A model generated the notes under the pieces. That model saw only the letters and a program-made list of their open reading frames with translations. It had not been told where the DNA came from and did no database searches. Below, piece by piece: positions 37,049-46,259 of a stretch of DNA of 64,000 nucleotides. Numbering within the stretch: position 1 is the first letter of the stretch; every line of letters starts with the position of its first letter. A program made the position numbers and the translations under genes. The stretch spans positions 209,704 through 273,703 of the forward strand of contig SUUE01000001.1 of NCBI GenBank assembly GCA_015062685.1, in the 5' to 3' direction. Origin of the DNA: Coriobacteriaceae bacterium. Its GTDB lineage: Bacteria; Actinomycetota; Coriobacteriia; Coriobacteriales; Eggerthellaceae.

Positions 37049-38053
37049 CTACATGCGGGCTATGGGGGTGGAGAAGACGCAGTCGGGGCGGTAGGTGGCG
37101 CTCTCGGCATCGTAGCGGTAGAGGGCCTTGAGGGCGTTCGCTATGACGATGGCCACGAGCTCGCCGTCCTCGGGCGGGTTGGCGCTCGGAGCCACCCTGC
37201 TCGTGCAGGCGCATTGGTCGTTCTGCGGCGCGTAGGACAGCGGCTCTTTGAGCGACACCTGGTTGTCGAAGAGCTTGTTGCCGGATTCCACGAAGCGCTC
37301 GACGTCGTCGCAGAAGGCGAAGCGGACGTTCAGCGCCCTCACCGGGTCGAGGGCGGCTTGGGTCCCCAACGCCTCGAGCGTTTCGAGCGAGACGCAGTCC
37401 TCGAGCGATATCGCGCCGGACTGCAGGCGGCGCAGTGCCTTGAGATGTGCGGGGCAATCGAGCCCGCGGCCCAGGTCGCGCGCGAGGGAGCGGATGTAGG
37501 TGCCCTTCGAGGCGCGCACGTCGAATTCCCAAACGGGAAGCCCCAGCTCCTCGTCGCGCGATGCACCGCGGAAGATGGATTCGTACACCTCGATGGTGCG
37601 CGCAGGAATGCTCACTTCCCCGCCCTTGCGGGCCACTTCGTAGGCCTTCTTGCCGTCGAGCTTGACGGCCGAATACTGCGGCGGCACCTGCTCGTGCGTG
37701 CCCTTCAGCGATTCCACGCACATGCGGGCGAAACCTTGGTCCGTGTACTGGTCGGGCACATCGGCGCGCACGGTCGGCTCGCCTTCCGCGTCGTCGGTGG
37801 TGGTCTCGAAACCGAAGCGCACCGTGGCACGATAGGCCTTTTCATGGCCGGTCAGGTACTGGTCGAGCCGCGTCGCGGGGCCAATGCATATCGGAAGGAC
37901 GCCCGTGGCCATGGGGTCGAGCGTGCCCGTGTGCCCCACGCGGCGCTCGCCGAATATGCGGCGCACGCGGTTGACCACGTCATGCGAGCTCATGCCCTGG
38001 GGCTTGTCGATGCCAACGAGGAGCGAGAGGCCCGATTCGCCACGTTTTGCCAC
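37049..38053 (-). CDS. truB: tRNA pseudouridine(55) synthase
   Basis: Makes pseudouridine 55 in the T-loop of tRNAs. The catalytic Asp is in GHTGTLDPMATGVLPICIG; KAYRATVRFGFETTTDDAEG, PPQYSAVKLDGKKAYEVAR and ASKGTYIRSLARDLG are all TruB motifs. A C-terminal PUA-like domain follows (about 255-334). The ORF track's start lies in a palindromic repeat, so I use GTG at 38053 (GAAGGA 10 bases upstream), giving 334 aa from (M)AKRGESGLSLLVGIDKPQG. A ribF gene, often next, is not present. Confidence 0.93.
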   Translation of the reverse strand: MAKRGESGLSLLVGIDKPQGMSSHDVVNRVRRIFGERRVGHTGTLDPMATGVLPICIGPATRLDQYLTGHEKAYRATVRFGFETTTDDAEGEPTVRADVPDQYTDQGFARMCVESLKGTHEQVPPQYSAVKLDGKKAYEVARKGGEVSIPARTIEVYESIFRGASRDEELGLPVWEFDVRASKGTYIRSLARDLGRGLDCPAHLKALRRLQSGAISLEDCVSLETLEALGTQAALDPVRALNVRFAFCDDVERFVESGNKLFDNQVSLKEPLSYAPQNDQCACTSRVAPSANPPEDGELVAIVIANALKALYRYDAESATYRPDCVFSTPIARM

Positions 38054-38082
38054 TTTGATGCCGTCCTTCAGTCTTGTTCGTT

Positions 38083-38195
38083 GGGGTGAGACACGGGGGT
38101 CAGGGCCCTTTGTCTCATTGTGAATAACTATTCGCGCGAAGCGCGGTAACATCGCTCCAATGAGACAAAGGGCCCTGACCCCCGTGTCTCACCCC
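38083..38195. repeat. Long palindromic element with 37-bp arms, copy 2
   Basis: The same 32-base arms as at 2366-2467 (here 38088-38119 and 38159-38190), extended by GGGGT/ACCCC to 37 paired bases. The 39-base centre shares GCGAAGCGCGGT with copy 1. It fills the 150 bases between the nrnA stop and the truB start. Confidence 0.87.
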
Positions 38196-38203
38196 CCTGC
38201 CCT

Positions 38204-39193
38204 TTACTCAAACAATGCGGTGAGCTTGCGCTCCATGAACTCTATGGCTTCGCCGATGGGCATGTCCAGGTTGAAGCCAGCCGCGGCCCTGTGGCCGCCG
38301 CCGCCGAGCTCGCGGGCGAGCGCCGATACGTCGGTGTCGTCCTTCGCCCTGAGGTTGCCGCGGATCCTGCCGTCCTGCTCGCGGATCAGGCACGCGACCA
38401 TGGTGCCCTCGACGGCGCGCACGGAGTCGATGAGCGGCTCGACGTCGGTCTTCGAGGCGCCCACGCGCTTCATGTCGTCGCTGTCGACCCAGCTCAAGGA
38501 CACTTTCCCGTTAGCTATGACGCGCATGTGGTCGATCGCGATGCCCTCCAGCTTGAGGGACGGGATCGTGCGGGTCTGGAAGACGTTCGTGGCGGCCCAC
38601 GCGGGGTCGACGCCGTTGGCCACGAGGCGCGCCGCCAGGTCGAACGCGGCAGAGTCGGCGTTCTGGAAGCGGAAGCCGCCCGTATCGGTCATGAGGCCCA
38701 CGTAGGCGCAGCTCGCGCTCTCGAGCGGCGGCACGTCCACGAGCAGCTTCGCGAGCTCCCACACGAGCATGCTCGCGGCCGCGCAATCGGGGTCCACGTA
38801 GACGTGGTTGCACATGGTGGTCTCGCTGGCGTGGTGGTCGACCGTGATCGAGTCGGCGGCGGAGTCGAGGATGGCGCAGGCGGCCTCGCCGATGCGCGCC
38901 CGCGTGGGCACGTCGAGGCCGATGAACACCTCGCAGACGCCGTCGAACGTGCTCGCGGGAACCATCTCGTCCATGCCCGGCAGGAACGAGAGCGAGCTGC
39001 CGACCGGCTCGTCGCGCACGAGCACGCAGGTGGCGCGCTTGCCCATGGCCTTGAGCGCATGCCAGAGCGTGAGCTGCGAGCCCAGGCAATCGCCGTCGGG
39101 GCTCATGTGACCGCACAGCACGAAGTTGTCGTGCGTGCGGATGACCTGCGCTATCTCCGCAAGTGTCGTGTTCGTTTGCGGCGTGACCGTCAT
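38204..39193 (-). CDS. nrnA: DHH/DHHA1 phosphoesterase, NrnA-type oligoribonuclease/pAp phosphatase
   Basis: Degrades short oligoribonucleotides (nanoRNA) and, in some members, 3'-phosphoadenosine 5'-phosphate. FVLCGHMSPDGDCLGSQLTLWHAL, VDHHASETTMCNHVYVDP (DHH motif) and the C-terminal GGGGHRAAAGFNLDMPIGEAIEFM (DHHA1) are clear. The ORF track merges it with a shadow upstream; the ATG at 39193, after AGAGGAA, gives 329 aa. It stands in the typical rbfA-nrnA-truB order. Confidence 0.92.
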   Translation of the reverse strand: MTVTPQTNTTLAEIAQVIRTHDNFVLCGHMSPDGDCLGSQLTLWHALKAMGKRATCVLVRDEPVGSSLSFLPGMDEMVPASTFDGVCEVFIGLDVPTRARIGEAACAILDSAADSITVDHHASETTMCNHVYVDPDCAAASMLVWELAKLLVDVPPLESASCAYVGLMTDTGGFRFQNADSAAFDLAARLVANGVDPAWAATNVFQTRTIPSLKLEGIAIDHMRVIANGKVSLSWVDSDDMKRVGASKTDVEPLIDSVRAVEGTMVACLIREQDGRIRGNLRAKDDTDVSALARELGGGGHRAAAGFNLDMPIGEAIEFMERKLTALFE

Positions 39194-39224
39194 GTAGTTC
39201 CTCTCGTGGTTATGGATTGGATGA

Positions 39225-39247
39225 GGACGCGCGGAGCGCGCCCCTAC
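39225..39247. repeat. Type A palindrome that forms the rbfA stop codon
   Basis: The same 23-bp palindrome as at 2341. Its GTAGGGG end overlaps the end of rbfA so that the TAG inside it is the rbfA stop. Confidence 0.8.
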
Positions 39248-39630
39248 AGGTCCTCCGCGTCGGACGCTTCGTCGGCTTCGGGCTCGGGCATGCGCTTGCG
39301 CTCGGCGTCGAGGGCGCGGGCGATGCGCTCGGCCTCGTCGACGCTCGGGTCGATGAAGAAGCGCAGCTCGGGCGACGTGCGCCAGCTGAGCTTCTTCGCC
39401 AGCAGCGAGCGGATGCGCCCGCCGGCCTTCTTGAAGGCCTCCTGCGTCTCGTCGTAGGTGCCGGGGGTCGCCGTGTAGTAGACGTTGCACACGCTGCGGT
39501 CGAAGCTGACCTCGCACCCCGTGACGGTGACCATGCTCAGGCGCGGGTCCGAAATCTCGAACATGAGCGTCTCGGCAATGACCTGCCGCGCTTGCTCGTT
39601 CACCCGCCTGTTCGATGCGTTCTGTTTCAT
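39244..39630 (-). CDS. rbfA: 30S ribosome-binding factor RbfA
   Basis: Late 30S assembly factor with a KH-like fold. NRRVNEQARQVIAETLMFEISDPRLSMVTVTGCEVSFDRSVCNVYYT and LSWRTSPELRFFIDPSVDEAERI are typical. The ATG at 39630 has GGAG about 7 bases upstream; the ORF track's TTG six codons earlier lies in that site. 128 aa with an acidic C-terminal tail (EADEASDAEDL). It follows infB across a terminator hairpin. Confidence 0.92.
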   Translation of the reverse strand: MKQNASNRRVNEQARQVIAETLMFEISDPRLSMVTVTGCEVSFDRSVCNVYYTATPGTYDETQEAFKKAGGRIRSLLAKKLSWRTSPELRFFIDPSVDEAERIARALDAERKRMPEPEADEASDAEDL

Positions 39631-39650
39631 TTTTATTCTCCGATTCAACT

Positions 39651-39691
39651 AAAAAAGGGAGACTCCCCCTTTCCTCGGAGAGTCCCCTTTT
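39651..39691 (-). terminator. Terminator-like hairpin between infB and rbfA
   Basis: Minus strand AAAAGGGGACTC pairs with GAGTCTCCCTTTT (one bulge) and is followed by TTAG; the T run is six long counting the stem end. It lies 20 bases before the rbfA ATG, so rbfA-nrnA-truB expression depends on read-through or on another promoter. Confidence 0.7.
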
Positions 39692-39708
39692 CGTAAGCTT
39701 ATCTGCGC

Positions 39709-42441
39709 TTATTCGGTGCGCTCTACCTCTTTGATGATGTAGCCCTCGATGGTGTCGCCCACCTTGAGGTCCTGGAAGCCCTCGACGCCGAGGCCGCACT
39801 CGTAGCCGGCCTTGACGGTCTTCACGTCGTCCTTGAAGCGACGCATGCTCGCGAGCGTGCCCTCGTAGATGACCGTACCGTCGCGGACGATGCGCACCTT
39901 GTCGTCGCGGTGCATCTCGCCCTCGAGCATGTAGGAACCGGCGATCGTGCCGACCTTCGGCACCTTGAAGAGCTCGCGCACCTCGGCGATGCCGGTGTCC
40001 TCTTCCACGATGTCCGGCGAAAGGAGGCCGACGCGCGCGGCGTTGATCTCCTCGATGGCCTGGTAGATGACCCTGTAGAGGCGGATGTCCACCTTCTCCT
40101 TCTCGGCCTGCTGCTTGGACTTGCCAGTCGGGCGCACGTTGAAGCCGATGATGATGGCGTCGGATGCGCTCGCCAGCGTGACGTCGGTCTCGGTGATGCC
40201 GCCGACGGCCGAGTGCACGATGTTGATGCGCACCTCGGACTGGTCCATCTTCTCGAACGCGTCGCGCAGCGCCTCGATGGAGCCCTGGACGTCGGCCTTC
40301 ACGATGAGGTTCAGGTCGGTCTGCTTGCCCTCCTCGATGCGGCTGAACAGGTCGTCCAGGTTCATGTGGCTCTTCGTCTCCTGAGCGGCCAGGCGCTCGC
40401 GCAGCGCGCGCTCCTCGGCCAGCTTGCGGGCGTCGCGCTCGTCCTCGAACACGCGGAACTCGTCGCCCGCCACGGGGACGCTCGAGAGGCCGAGGATCTC
40501 GGCCGGGTCGGCCGGGCGCGCGGATTTCACCTGGTCGCCGTGCGGGTCGATGAGCGCGCGGACGCGGCCGTAGGACGTGCCGGCCACGACGCAGTCGCCC
40601 GGGTGCAGCGTACCGCGCTGCACGAGCACGGTGGCCACGGGGCCGCGGCCCTTGTCCAGGTTCGCCTCGATGACGAAGCCGGAAGCCAGCGCGTTCGGGT
40701 TGGCCTTGAGCTCCAGGACGTCGGCCTGGAGGATGATGGTCTCGAGCAGATCGTCGATGTGCAGCTTCTTCTTCGCCGACACCTCGACGAACATGTTGGA
40801 GCCGCCCCACTCCTCGGGGATGACGCCATACTCGGTGAGCTCCTGACGCACGCGGTCGGGGTTGGCGCCGTCCTTGTCGATCTTGTTCACGGCCACGACG
40901 ATGGGCACGTCTGCGGCCTTCGCGTGGTTGATTGCCTCGATGGTCTGCGGCATGACGCCGTCGTCGGCCGCGACGACCAGCACGATGACGTCGGTCACCT
41001 GGGCGCCGCGGGCACGCATTGCGGTGAACGCCTCGTGGCCCGGGGTGTCGATGAAGGTGATCTGCTTACCGTTGATGTCGACGACCGATGCGCCGATGTG
41101 CTGCGTGATGCCGCCGGCCTCGCTCTGGACGACGCCGGTGTGGCGGATCGCGTCGAGCAGCGACGTCTTGCCGTGGTCGACGTGGCCCATGACGGTGACC
41201 ACGGGCGGGCGCGGCTCGAGGTCGGCCTCGGTGTCGTGGTAGACCACCGCGTACTCCTCCTCAGGCGACACGACGCGCACCTTGCGGCCCATGTCGTCGG
41301 CCACGAGCTCGATCAGGTCGTCGCTCATCGACTGCGTGAGCGTGAGCACCTGGCCCAGCATGAACAGGCGCTTGATGACGTCGTTGGGCTGCACGCTGAG
41401 CAGCTCGGCCAGCTTGGCCACGGAAGCGCCCTGCGGCACCTCGACGACCGACTCGTCGAGCACGAGCTCGGGGTCCAGGCCCTTCTCGATGGCGGCCATC
41501 TCGGCGCGCTCGCGGGCCTCGGCCTCGCGCTTCTCCTTGCGCTTCTTGCGGCGGCCTTCGCCCTCGTGGGTGGAAGCGGCGGCAACGGCCGCGCGGGCGT
41601 CTGCGAGCACCTTGTCGCGCTGCAGCTTCTCCACCTGGACGGCCATCTTGGCGTAGCGGTCCTCGCCGGTGTCCTGCCCCTCGAGCTCGGGGACGATCTG
41701 CTCGGAGCGGCCCTTCTTCTTGCCCTTGCCGCCGCGCTGGTCGGCGCGCTGGGCGCCTTCCTCGGCGATGCGCTTCTGCTCGGCCTCGATCTGGTCGAGC
41801 AGCGAGCCGAAGTTGCTCTTGCGGCCTGCGACGGGCGCCTTCTTCTTGGGCGCTGCCTCGGCCTCGGGCGACTGATCCGCGACGACGGCCTTCTTGGCTC
41901 CGCCGGAGCGCTGGCGCAGGGCGGCCTCGACGGCCTGCTTCTTCGCGACGTCCTTGGCGATGGCCGCGCGGCGCGCTGCCGCCTCGGCCTCGGCCTTCTC
42001 GCGGGCGACGCGCTCGCGCTCGCTCTCAATCTGGTTCTCGAGGCCCGCGAAGGGGTTGATCTCAGGCGCGAGGCGCTTCGGGCGAGCCGCGGCTTCCGCC
42101 TCGGCCTCCTCGGCGGCCTGCTCGGCGGCGCGCTCGGCGCGCTCTGCCTCGCGGCGCGCGCGCTCCTTCTCCACGGCCTCGCGGCGGGCGCGCTCCTCCT
42201 CGGCTTCGCGCTCCTTGGCCTCCTGCTCGTCCTTGGTCAGCGGGCGCTCGACCTCTTCGCCGCCCTCGGCCTCGACGGGCACGGCCTCGCCGAGCTCCTT
42301 GCGGACCTTGTCCACGTAGGGCTCAGCCAGCATGCTCGCGTGGCTTTTCGCGGGAATCTTGAGATCCCGCAGCTTGTCCAGCATCTCCTTGCTGGAAAGC
42401 CCGTACTCCTTCGCGAGCTCGTGTACGCGCATGCTCGGCAT
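39709..42441 (-). CDS. infB: Translation initiation factor IF-2
   Basis: GTPase that places initiator tRNA on the 30S subunit. The N-terminal IF2_N domain ([24 protein letters not shown]) is followed by about 300 residues of charged, Ala/Glu/Arg-rich linker with long coiled stretches. The G domain has [30 protein letters not shown] and NKIDK. Domains II-IV end at [11 protein letters not shown]. 910 aa, of the long form usual in high-GC Gram-positives. The start at 42441 has GGAG 8 bases upstream; an ATG three codons later is possible. Confidence 0.96.
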   Translation of the reverse strand: MPSMRVHELAKEYGLSSKEMLDKLRDLKIPAKSHASMLAEPYVDKVRKELGEAVPVEAEGGEEVERPLTKDEQEAKEREAEEERARREAVEKERARREAERAERAAEQAAEEAEAEAAARPKRLAPEINPFAGLENQIESERERVAREKAEAEAAARRAAIAKDVAKKQAVEAALRQRSGGAKKAVVADQSPEAEAAPKKKAPVAGRKSNFGSLLDQIEAEQKRIAEEGAQRADQRGGKGKKKGRSEQIVPELEGQDTGEDRYAKMAVQVEKLQRDKVLADARAAVAAASTHEGEGRRKKRKEKREAEARERAEMAAIEKGLDPELVLDESVVEVPQGASVAKLAELLSVQPNDVIKRLFMLGQVLTLTQSMSDDLIELVADDMGRKVRVVSPEEEYAVVYHDTEADLEPRPPVVTVMGHVDHGKTSLLDAIRHTGVVQSEAGGITQHIGASVVDINGKQITFIDTPGHEAFTAMRARGAQVTDVIVLVVAADDGVMPQTIEAINHAKAADVPIVVAVNKIDKDGANPDRVRQELTEYGVIPEEWGGSNMFVEVSAKKKLHIDDLLETIILQADVLELKANPNALASGFVIEANLDKGRGPVATVLVQRGTLHPGDCVVAGTSYGRVRALIDPHGDQVKSARPADPAEILGLSSVPVAGDEFRVFEDERDARKLAEERALRERLAAQETKSHMNLDDLFSRIEEGKQTDLNLIVKADVQGSIEALRDAFEKMDQSEVRINIVHSAVGGITETDVTLASASDAIIIGFNVRPTGKSKQQAEKEKVDIRLYRVIYQAIEEINAARVGLLSPDIVEEDTGIAEVRELFKVPKVGTIAGSYMLEGEMHRDDKVRIVRDGTVIYEGTLASMRRFKDDVKTVKAGYECGLGVEGFQDLKVGDTIEGYIIKEVERTE

Positions 42442-42500
42442 ATTCTTCTCTCCTCTTCCCTATCCTTCGCAGGCTTGCCGCGGGCGGTGCGCCCGGGCGG

Positions 42501-42773
42501 CTAGCCCGTCTTCTCCACCTCGGCGATGATGCGCTCGGCATCCTCGCTTTGAATCGCCGTCTTCAGGGCGCGCTGCAGCTTCTTGGCCTTGAGCGCCTTG
42601 CGCAGGCACTCGGCCGAGCACGCGTAAGCGCCACGACCAGCCACGCGACCCGTGGGGTCGTAGGCAACCGAGCCGTCCGCGAGGCGCACGATGCGGATGA
42701 GCGACGCCTTGCCGGACTGCTCGCCGCAGCCGACGCAGGTACGCTCCCTCTTGTTCGCAATGGCCTCGGGCAT
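42501..42773 (-). CDS. rnpM: RNase P modulator / YlxR family RNA-binding protein
   Basis: Short protein (90 aa) always found between nusA and infB. RERTCVGCGEQSGKASLIRIVRL and the GRGAYACSAECLRKALKAKKLQRAL block are the YlxR signature; some members were shown to modulate RNase P activity. Four cysteines suggest a metal site. Confidence 0.9.
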   Translation of the reverse strand: MPEAIANKRERTCVGCGEQSGKASLIRIVRLADGSVAYDPTGRVAGRGAYACSAECLRKALKAKKLQRALKTAIQSEDAERIIAEVEKTG

Positions 42774-42805
42774 AGTCGCTTCCCCTCGTTCCCCTTCTTA
42801 CTCGC

Positions 42806-44032
42806 TTACTCCTGGTCGGAGTGGATGCCGCAGTACCTGCTGCCGGGGCGCGCGTGGTTGCGGCACTTGATGCCGTCCTCGCTCACGTAGGCGCAGAACT
42901 CGGATTCCTCTTCCTCCGGCTCGTCTATGAGCGTTTCCTCGTCCACCAGGGCCTCGCCCACGAACGACGCGCTCTTGATATCGATGTGCCAGCCGGTCAG
43001 GCGCGCGGCCAGACGCGCGTTCTGGCCCTCCTTGCCGATGGCGAGCGACAGCTGGTCGTCGGACACGACCACGGTCGCGTAGTGGTTCTCCTCGTCGATC
43101 GTGACGGAGTTGACCTTCGCGGGCGAAAGCGCGTTGCCCACGTAGGCGGCCGGGTTGTCGGACCACTGGATGACGTCGACGCGCTCGTTGCGCAGCTCCT
43201 CGACGACCATGCGCACGCGGCTGCCCTTGGGGCCGACGCAAGCGCCCACCGGGTCCAGGTTCGCCTCGCGCGACGCGACGGCCACCTTGGAGCGGACGCC
43301 CGGCTCGCGGGCGATGGACTTGACCTCCACCAGGCCGTCATAGATCTCGGGGACCTCGATCTCGAAAAGGCGGCGGATCAGGTCGGGGTGCGTGCGCGAC
43401 ACGACGATGCTCGGGCGCTGCGCCTCGCCGCGGGCGCGCGGGGCGTCGCTGGACGGGTCGCGGACGTCGATGATGAGCACCTTCAGGCGCTGGTTGTGGC
43501 GGTAATGCTCGCCGGCGGGGCGCTCGTTGCGCTCGCCCGGGAAGCGCTTCTGGTCGTAGTGCGGCAGCTCGGCCTCGACGCCGTCGCGGATCTTGATGAT
43601 GGTGAAGTCGGGCGTGCCCTGCAGCACCGTGCCCGTGACGAGGTCGCCCACGCGGCCGGAGAACTCCTCGTAGATGGACTGGCGGCCAGCGTCGCGCACG
43701 ATGGCGGCGATGACGCCCTTGGCGTTCTGCGCGGCGATGCGGCTGACGTCGTCGGGGGTGACGTCGCGCTCCTCGAACTCGGAGTATTCCTCGATCTCGC
43801 GGCCGGTCTCCTCGTCGATGACGATGGTCGGCTCGCCCACGGGCACCAGCTCGTACACGTAGATCTTGCCCGTCTGGCGATCAATCGTCACGCGCGCGTC
43901 CCACTCGAGGTCGAGAATGCGCTGGTAGCTGTTGGCCAGCGACTCCTCCAGGCGCTCGATCAGGTAGAATTCGTCGATCTTGCGCTCGTGCGCGAGTTCC
44001 TGCAGCGCCTCGATCAGTTGTGATGTTGCCAC
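42806..44032 (-). CDS. nusA: Transcription termination/antitermination protein NusA with extra C-terminal Cys/His tail
   Basis: Binds RNA polymerase and affects pausing, termination and antitermination. N-terminal RNAP-binding domain (1-135), S1 domain (about 137-205, [20 protein letters not shown]...), and two KH domains (RIRR-type [16 protein letters not shown]..., [28 protein letters not shown]..., [17 protein letters not shown]). The last 30 residues hold C-x9-C-x2-H-x7-C-x2-H (Cys380, Cys390, His393, Cys401, His404), which looks like a small zinc site. 408 aa. It leads into rnpM-infB. Confidence 0.95.
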   Translation of the reverse strand: MATSQLIEALQELAHERKIDEFYLIERLEESLANSYQRILDLEWDARVTIDRQTGKIYVYELVPVGEPTIVIDEETGREIEEYSEFEERDVTPDDVSRIAAQNAKGVIAAIVRDAGRQSIYEEFSGRVGDLVTGTVLQGTPDFTIIKIRDGVEAELPHYDQKRFPGERNERPAGEHYRHNQRLKVLIIDVRDPSSDAPRARGEAQRPSIVVSRTHPDLIRRLFEIEVPEIYDGLVEVKSIAREPGVRSKVAVASREANLDPVGACVGPKGSRVRMVVEELRNERVDVIQWSDNPAAYVGNALSPAKVNSVTIDEENHYATVVVSDDQLSLAIGKEGQNARLAARLTGWHIDIKSASFVGEALVDEETLIDEPEEEESEFCAYVSEDGIKCRNHARPGSRYCGIHSDQE

Positions 44033-44122
44033 GTCAGTTCCTTTCCCTATCCCTGCTATCTGCGAGGCCGCGACGGGCGCGACCCGATATTTCGTGCGGA
44101 TGCGTGTTGCATCCTATTCTTT

Positions 44123-44185
44123 GTAGGGGCGCTCTCCGAGCGCCCGTCTACCCTTGTTGAGCGGGCGCTCGGAGAGCGCCCCTAC
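44123..44185. repeat. Facing pair of type B palindromes between rimP and nusA
   Basis: GTAGGGGCGCTCTCCGAGCG (44123-44145) and its inverted copy (44163-44185) face each other across 17 bases, so 23 bases pair exactly. As RNA this would be a very stable hairpin in the 170-base rimP-nusA gap. Confidence 0.85.
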
Positions 44186-44206
44186 GGGCAATCCCGCCCT
44201 CGGTCC

Positions 44207-44680
44207 TTAACCGAAGTCGATCTCGCCCTTGAGGTTCGCCTTCTTCATGTCCGTGATTGCAATGCTGAAAAGCTGGCCGTCGCAGTCGATGCTCACCGTG
44301 CCGGCGGCTGCGTCCACGGCGGCGATGGTGCCGGTGAACGTGGAGCGGCCCTCGATGGGGCCCGTCGTCTTGACGACGGCGCGGCTGCCCTCGAAGCGGG
44401 CGAAGTGGTCGATCGTGCGCAGCGGGCGGTCGATGCCCGGCGACGACACCTCAAGCAGGTACGCTCCGGGGAACGGGTCCAGCTCGTCCATGACGTCGTT
44501 GATCCACGCCTGCGCCGACGACAGCTCGTCGAAGCTCACGCCGTGGTCCGTGTCGATGTAGACGCGGATGGTCGGCGACTTCTTCGCGCCCACGATCTCG
44601 AGCGACACGATCTCGACGCCGCGCCCTTCCGCGCGCGATTCGAGCACGTCAAGCAGCGATTGTTCCCTCTTGCTGAGCAC
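44207..44680 (-). CDS. rimP: Ribosome maturation factor RimP
   Basis: 30S maturation factor; first gene of the rimP-nusA-rnpM-infB string. GVEIVSLEIVGAKKSPTIRVYIDTDHGVSFDELSSAQAWINDVMDELDPFPGAYLLEVSSPGIDRPLRTIDHF is the whole RimP core, followed by the SH3-like C-terminal domain ending DMKKANLKGEIDFG. 157 aa with a GTG start. Confidence 0.93.
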   Translation of the reverse strand: MLSKREQSLLDVLESRAEGRGVEIVSLEIVGAKKSPTIRVYIDTDHGVSFDELSSAQAWINDVMDELDPFPGAYLLEVSSPGIDRPLRTIDHFARFEGSRAVVKTTGPIEGRSTFTGTIAAVDAAAGTVSIDCDGQLFSIAITDMKKANLKGEIDFG

Positions 44681-44731
44681 CCAGCCCGGCCTTTCTCTTC
44701 AAGTTGCCCTTCTAGCCATTCCCCTTCATAC

Positions 44732-44759
44732 AAAAAGAAAGCGGGACATGCCCACTTTC
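44732..44759 (-). terminator. Terminator hairpin in the rimP leader (possible attenuator)
   Basis: Minus strand GAAAGTGGG pairs with CCCGCTTTC around CATGT (one G-T pair) and is followed by TTTTTG. It lies 52 bases before the rimP GTG and about 40 bases after the predicted start site. A second hairpin, CTTCGG/CCGAAG, stands upstream at 44782-44797. Confidence 0.7.
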
Positions 44760-44805
44760 CTCGTTCGAAAGTTATGGTCAGCTTCGGCTCACCGAAGCAC
44801 ATCGC

Positions 44806-44814
44806 ATTCTAGCA
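44806..44814 (-). promoter_or_regulatory. Extended -10 promoter of the rimP operon
   Basis: Minus strand TGCTAGAAT (within TATGCTAGAAT), 126 bases before rimP. No -35 match. The tagG-like gene at 52077 has TATGGTAGAAT in the same role. Confidence 0.5.
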
Positions 44815-44919
44815 TACGACATGCCCCGCGAGCTGGGCAAAACCGCTTCGCACGGCATCTGCACAATTTCGTTGGCAGGCGGTTGCGAGGCGCCGCGCGC
44901 GTTATAGGTGAGCGGGTTA

Positions 44920-44972
44920 GTTCGGGTTTGGGTTTGGGTTTGGGGCGCATGGGGGTTGGGGGTTGGGGCTTG
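44920..44972 (+). other. G-rich tract with four G-runs (quadruplex potential)
   Basis: Plus strand GGGTTTGGGTTTGGGTTTGG (44924 onward), then GGGGGTTGGGGGTTGGGG. This fits the G3+N1-7 pattern twice over. It lies 110-160 bases upstream of the rimP promoter, on the template strand, and next to repeat copy c. Confidence 0.7.
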
Positions 44973-44983
44973 GAGCGCAGCGC

Positions 44984-45188
44984 TGGCGGGATTTGGCACT
45001 ATTCTGAAAAATGCCCCGTTCCATCCATCAAAAACGGGTTTCATGGCAGGATACGGCGCTATTCTGAAGCGATTTCCGCGAAAACAGCCTGTTTGTGGCT
45101 AGATTCGGCGCTAGTCTGAAGGAATTTGCTCGTTTCGCTTCAGACTAATGCTGAATCCTGCCATGAACGCGCATTTTACTGGATTGGA
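44984..45188. repeat. Modular ~205-bp intergenic element, copy c
   Basis: Three direct boxes at 44984, 45044 and 45096 (spacings 60, 52), an inverted box from 45138 (CTTCAGACTAATGCTGAATC) and the mirror segment ending TGGATTGGA. In this sub-type the middle uses two boxes over 94 bases instead of three over the same 94. It lies between the rimP promoter region and the 3' end of the gene at 45282. Confidence 0.9.
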
Positions 45189-45281
45189 CACGCCCATGCC
45201 CATGCGTCCAAATCAAAGGAAAGCGCACGAACAGGCAAAACGCGCGAACGAGCGTAAACGCGAAGAGCCGCGGGCTGATAG

Positions 45282-46259
45282 TCAGAGGCCGAGCTCGTGG
45301 CGGAGCGCGAGGTTCTTCTGCTCCCAGTTGGCGGGCTTGCGGAGGCGAATGCCGAGGTGGGCGGTTATCTGGCGCACGGCGATCTCGAAGGCTTCGGGGT
45401 CGTAGAGGCGCTGCTTGTCGATGACGACCATGTTCCAGCCCAAGGCCTCGAGCGCGTCGAGGCGCCGGCGGTCGCTCACTATCGCCGCGTCGTGGTCTCC
45501 CCCGTAGTACTCGTAGCCAACGTGGTCGTCGGACCAGCACCCGTCGAGCATGAACCAGCCCTGCTCCACCATGCTCTCGTGTCGCCCGGGCTGCACGTCG
45601 TAGTTGAGCTCGGGAAAGCTCAGGCCGTAGCCGCCGCGGGATTTCGGGTAGACGAGCAGGATGTAGAGCTTGGTTTCCATGGGCGAGCGCGAGTTCGCAA
45701 TCACCCACCTCAGCGCACGGGAAGCCTTGACGGCACCGCGGAGGCCTTTCGCACGATCGACGAATCGCGCGAGCTTCTCGGGCGTGGTAACGGGAACGCG
45801 CTCGGGAAGGCCGTCGGTTGTCACGTCCTTGAAATAGCCTGCGCAGAGATTGGCGCCGAACTCGATGAGCTGCGGTTCGCTCATGAAGCGCGCCATCTGC
45901 ACGAAGCACAGTTCGGGGGAAGAGATGTACAGCGAGTCGTTGAACCTCCAGAAGGAACCAGCCGGAAGCTCGCCGCCGCAGAGGTGCGCCACCACCCTAT
46001 CGTTGGCGTAGGCCAGCTCCTTGCGCGGAACGACCAGGTTGAGGGGCGGGCCGCCGAAGCCGATGAACGAGTTGCTGAACATGTTGAGGACATCGACTGA
46101 CGCGCGGGCGCGGGGCAACGGGCTCGCCTTCGAGGGGCGTGCCGGCTTTGCGCGTTCGAGGTCCCACGTAAGGTAATAGGCCTGCGCGGTGGCATGCGAG
46201 AGGATGGCAACGGGCTTGCGGCCGCTGGTGTCTTTGAGCGTTTCGGCTTGCGTGGTCAT
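45282..46259 (-). CDS. Protein with a DUF559/Vsr-like nuclease-fold C-terminus
   Basis: 325 aa, soluble. The C-terminal third reads FMLDGCWSDDHVGYEYYGGDHDAAIVSDRRRLDALEALGWNMVVI, which has the strand, Asp/His and D-x2-R-x2-L-x4-G-W pattern of DUF559 and Vsr-like endonuclease folds. The first 200 residues (NMFSNSFIGFGGPPLNLVVPRKELA, FWRFNDSLYISSPELCFVQMARF) resemble proteins in Eggerthellaceae and other Actinobacteria often annotated as AbiEi-like or endonuclease-domain proteins. Role unknown; defence or regulation is possible. It is a single gene flanked by repeat copy c downstream. Confidence 0.65.
   Translation of the reverse strand: MTTQAETLKDTSGRKPVAILSHATAQAYYLTWDLERAKPARPSKASPLPRARASVDVLNMFSNSFIGFGGPPLNLVVPRKELAYANDRVVAHLCGGELPAGSFWRFNDSLYISSPELCFVQMARFMSEPQLIEFGANLCAGYFKDVTTDGLPERVPVTTPEKLARFVDRAKGLRGAVKASRALRWVIANSRSPMETKLYILLVYPKSRGGYGLSFPELNYDVQPGRHESMVEQGWFMLDGCWSDDHVGYEYYGGDHDAAIVSDRRRLDALEALGWNMVVIDKQRLYDPEAFEIAVRQITAHLGIRLRKPANWEQKNLALRHELGL

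Noticed and set aside
38054-38152. ORF-track N-terminus of truB (MLPRFARIVIHNETKGPDP...)
   Set aside because: These residues are a translation of the palindromic element and its edge; TruB homology begins after the GTG at 38053.
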